The translations under genes and the position numbers were made by a program. A DNA stretch of 64,000 nt from Lichenostomus cassidix (Eukaryota; Chordata; Aves; Passeriformes; Meliphagidae): contig CM039194.1 in NCBI GenBank assembly GCA_008360975.2, positions 10,526,426 to 10,590,425 of the forward strand. The letters run 5' to 3'. The notes below the pieces were generated by a model. That model was not told the origin of the DNA. It made no database searches and worked only from the letters and a program-made list of their open reading frames with translations. Below, piece after piece: positions 62,945 through 64,000 of the stretch. The stretch's first letter is position 1; every line of letters begins with the position of its first letter.

Positions 62945-64000
62945 CTGTTGACGTCAATAAAATAGCAAGGATGAAGAATTGTGGGTCATTCTCTTTTGAA
63001 AAGGTGTAGGAAATGAATTGAAGGCAGAGTCTCTTATCTTGGAGAAGATACACACCAGTGAAAATGCCGATTTCCATATGTTTGCGCTTGGGTCTGTTTC
63101 ACAGCACCAGAGCTTTAAATGCTTGTTGACAGTTGACTGGACAGATTTCAGCTGCGAGAGAGGGGCTATGGAGAGGTTCCTCCCTTGGTGATTCTCTTCA
63201 GCCTGGATTTTTTAATCAGTGCTTCAAGTCATGTCAATATCCATATTGTTTGCAACCCCAGTGTTCTCTCCTTATAAATCTTCAAATAGCAAGAGACCCA
63301 TTATCACATCCATTCCTCCTACAGCCCTGTTCTTCTCATCTGAGAAATGTGACTTGAAACGTCTATTAATAGTGAAGAGGTACATTTGCACTGCATTTTT
63401 CATGAAGAGGGTTCTTAAAAATGTTTTATAACTTGTACTAATGTAAATTTATATATAAGGATCTCAGATCAGGAGCTCCTCAGAGCTATGCTTACTAATT
63501 GTTTGATATATAACTAATGGACCCCACCACCAGAAATAAAACATTAAGTGCTCTGGTTCCTGGATGCCCAGCTGGAGGCTGGGTCTGACTTTCTTTGTAT
63601 GTAACTCCTGCCCTCTAAATGTCAATCCACTTTGAAGTGTCCCAAATGTGCCCCAAACCAAATTCAGAATGGTTACATGCTTCTGATAATATTCAAATCA
63701 AATAAATAAAAATGGAATGCTGTTCCATTAGGTAGAAAGGCAGGATATTTTTAACCAGGCATGGTATCATTAAAATAAAATTTAATACAAGAAATGTAAA
63801 ATAAAAGGATACTTCCTCTATTTTAATGTGCAGGACAAAGTAAAATTGATGGCATTACATACTTGAATAGAAATTTAACTGGACTTTGCATTAAATTTTT
63901 GAAGTCTTGTCCAGAAATTTATTATTCACTCCATATTAACAGTGAAGTTGGCTCCTGCTTGACTCATGAAACAGCATTTATTCTAGTGAAGAAAGACTGC
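62945..64000. other. Intronic sequence to the window end
   Basis: AT-rich, especially beyond 63670. Nothing recognised. Confidence 0.5.

Larger units (their letters stand above)
25943..64000 (+). other. SPOCK1: SPOCK1 intron downstream of the exon (partial)
   Basis: I found no match to the next testican segment, which should begin with Cys-Thr-Asp/Glu and lead into the RLKDWF-type helix, so that exon lies beyond 64000. The stretch is AT-rich, CpG-poor intron with scattered repeats and a few structured or CpG-retaining blocks, listed separately. Orientation follows the exon. Confidence 0.78.

Noticed and set aside
1..64000. tRNA, rRNA, CRISPR array or bacterial-type operon
   Set aside because: No tRNA B-box with a foldable cloverleaf, no rRNA-like sequence, and no regularly spaced repeat-spacer array. 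The 32-bp array has no spacers.

Overview
This window looks like bird nuclear DNA, most likely a songbird or near relative. It is AT-rich, CpG-poor and intron-like on both strands. It holds no operons, ribosomal or transfer RNA genes, and no long open frames. The avian assignment rests on degraded CR1 LINE 3' ends (17449-17602, 22526-22593, and an older-looking one at 41391-41466) and the lack of any Alu-, B1- or L1-like sequence that I can recognise.

Only one protein-coding exon can be defended: 25828-25942 on the + strand, 115 nt. It encodes the second half of the Kazal-like domain of testican-1 (SPOCK1) and the start of the linker to the SPARC-type calcium-binding module. It has a consensus acceptor with a branch-point-like motif, a full GTAAGT donor, and an open frame with 0/1 phasing. 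The window is therefore best read as about 25.8 kb of the preceding SPOCK1 intron, the exon, and about 38 kb of the following intron. The family is known for very long introns, so one exon in 64 kb is expected.

Layout. 1-25827 is upstream intron, with an AATAAA/oligo(A) feature near 6.2 kb, a homeodomain-type direct repeat at 8.5 kb, hairpins at 13.9 and 14.7 kb, a (TA)n tract at 14.3 kb, CR1 relics at 17.4 and 22.5 kb, a CpG-retaining block at 18.05-18.43 kb, and a GC-raised patch at 21.2 kb. 25828-25942 is the exon. 25943-64000 is downstream intron, with a perfect hairpin at 27.5 kb, a CpG-retaining block at 28.9 kb, an LTR-like stretch near 33.1 kb, a CCAAT-box cluster at 38.3 kb, an AAT/AGT microsatellite at 41.1 kb, a CR1/L3-like relic at 41.4 kb, a seven-copy 32-bp minisatellite at 46.8 kb, two unexplained coding-looking minus-strand frames (53.55-53.82 kb and 60.03-60.32 kb), and a CAG|GTAAGT recursive-splice-like site at 62.24 kb.

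No new multi-gene system is visible. The most useful leads are the recursive-splice-like sites, the minisatellite whose every copy carries an acceptor-like CAG|GT, the two coding-looking antisense frames, and the CpG-retaining blocks that may be conserved regulatory DNA. None of these could be tested by alignment here.
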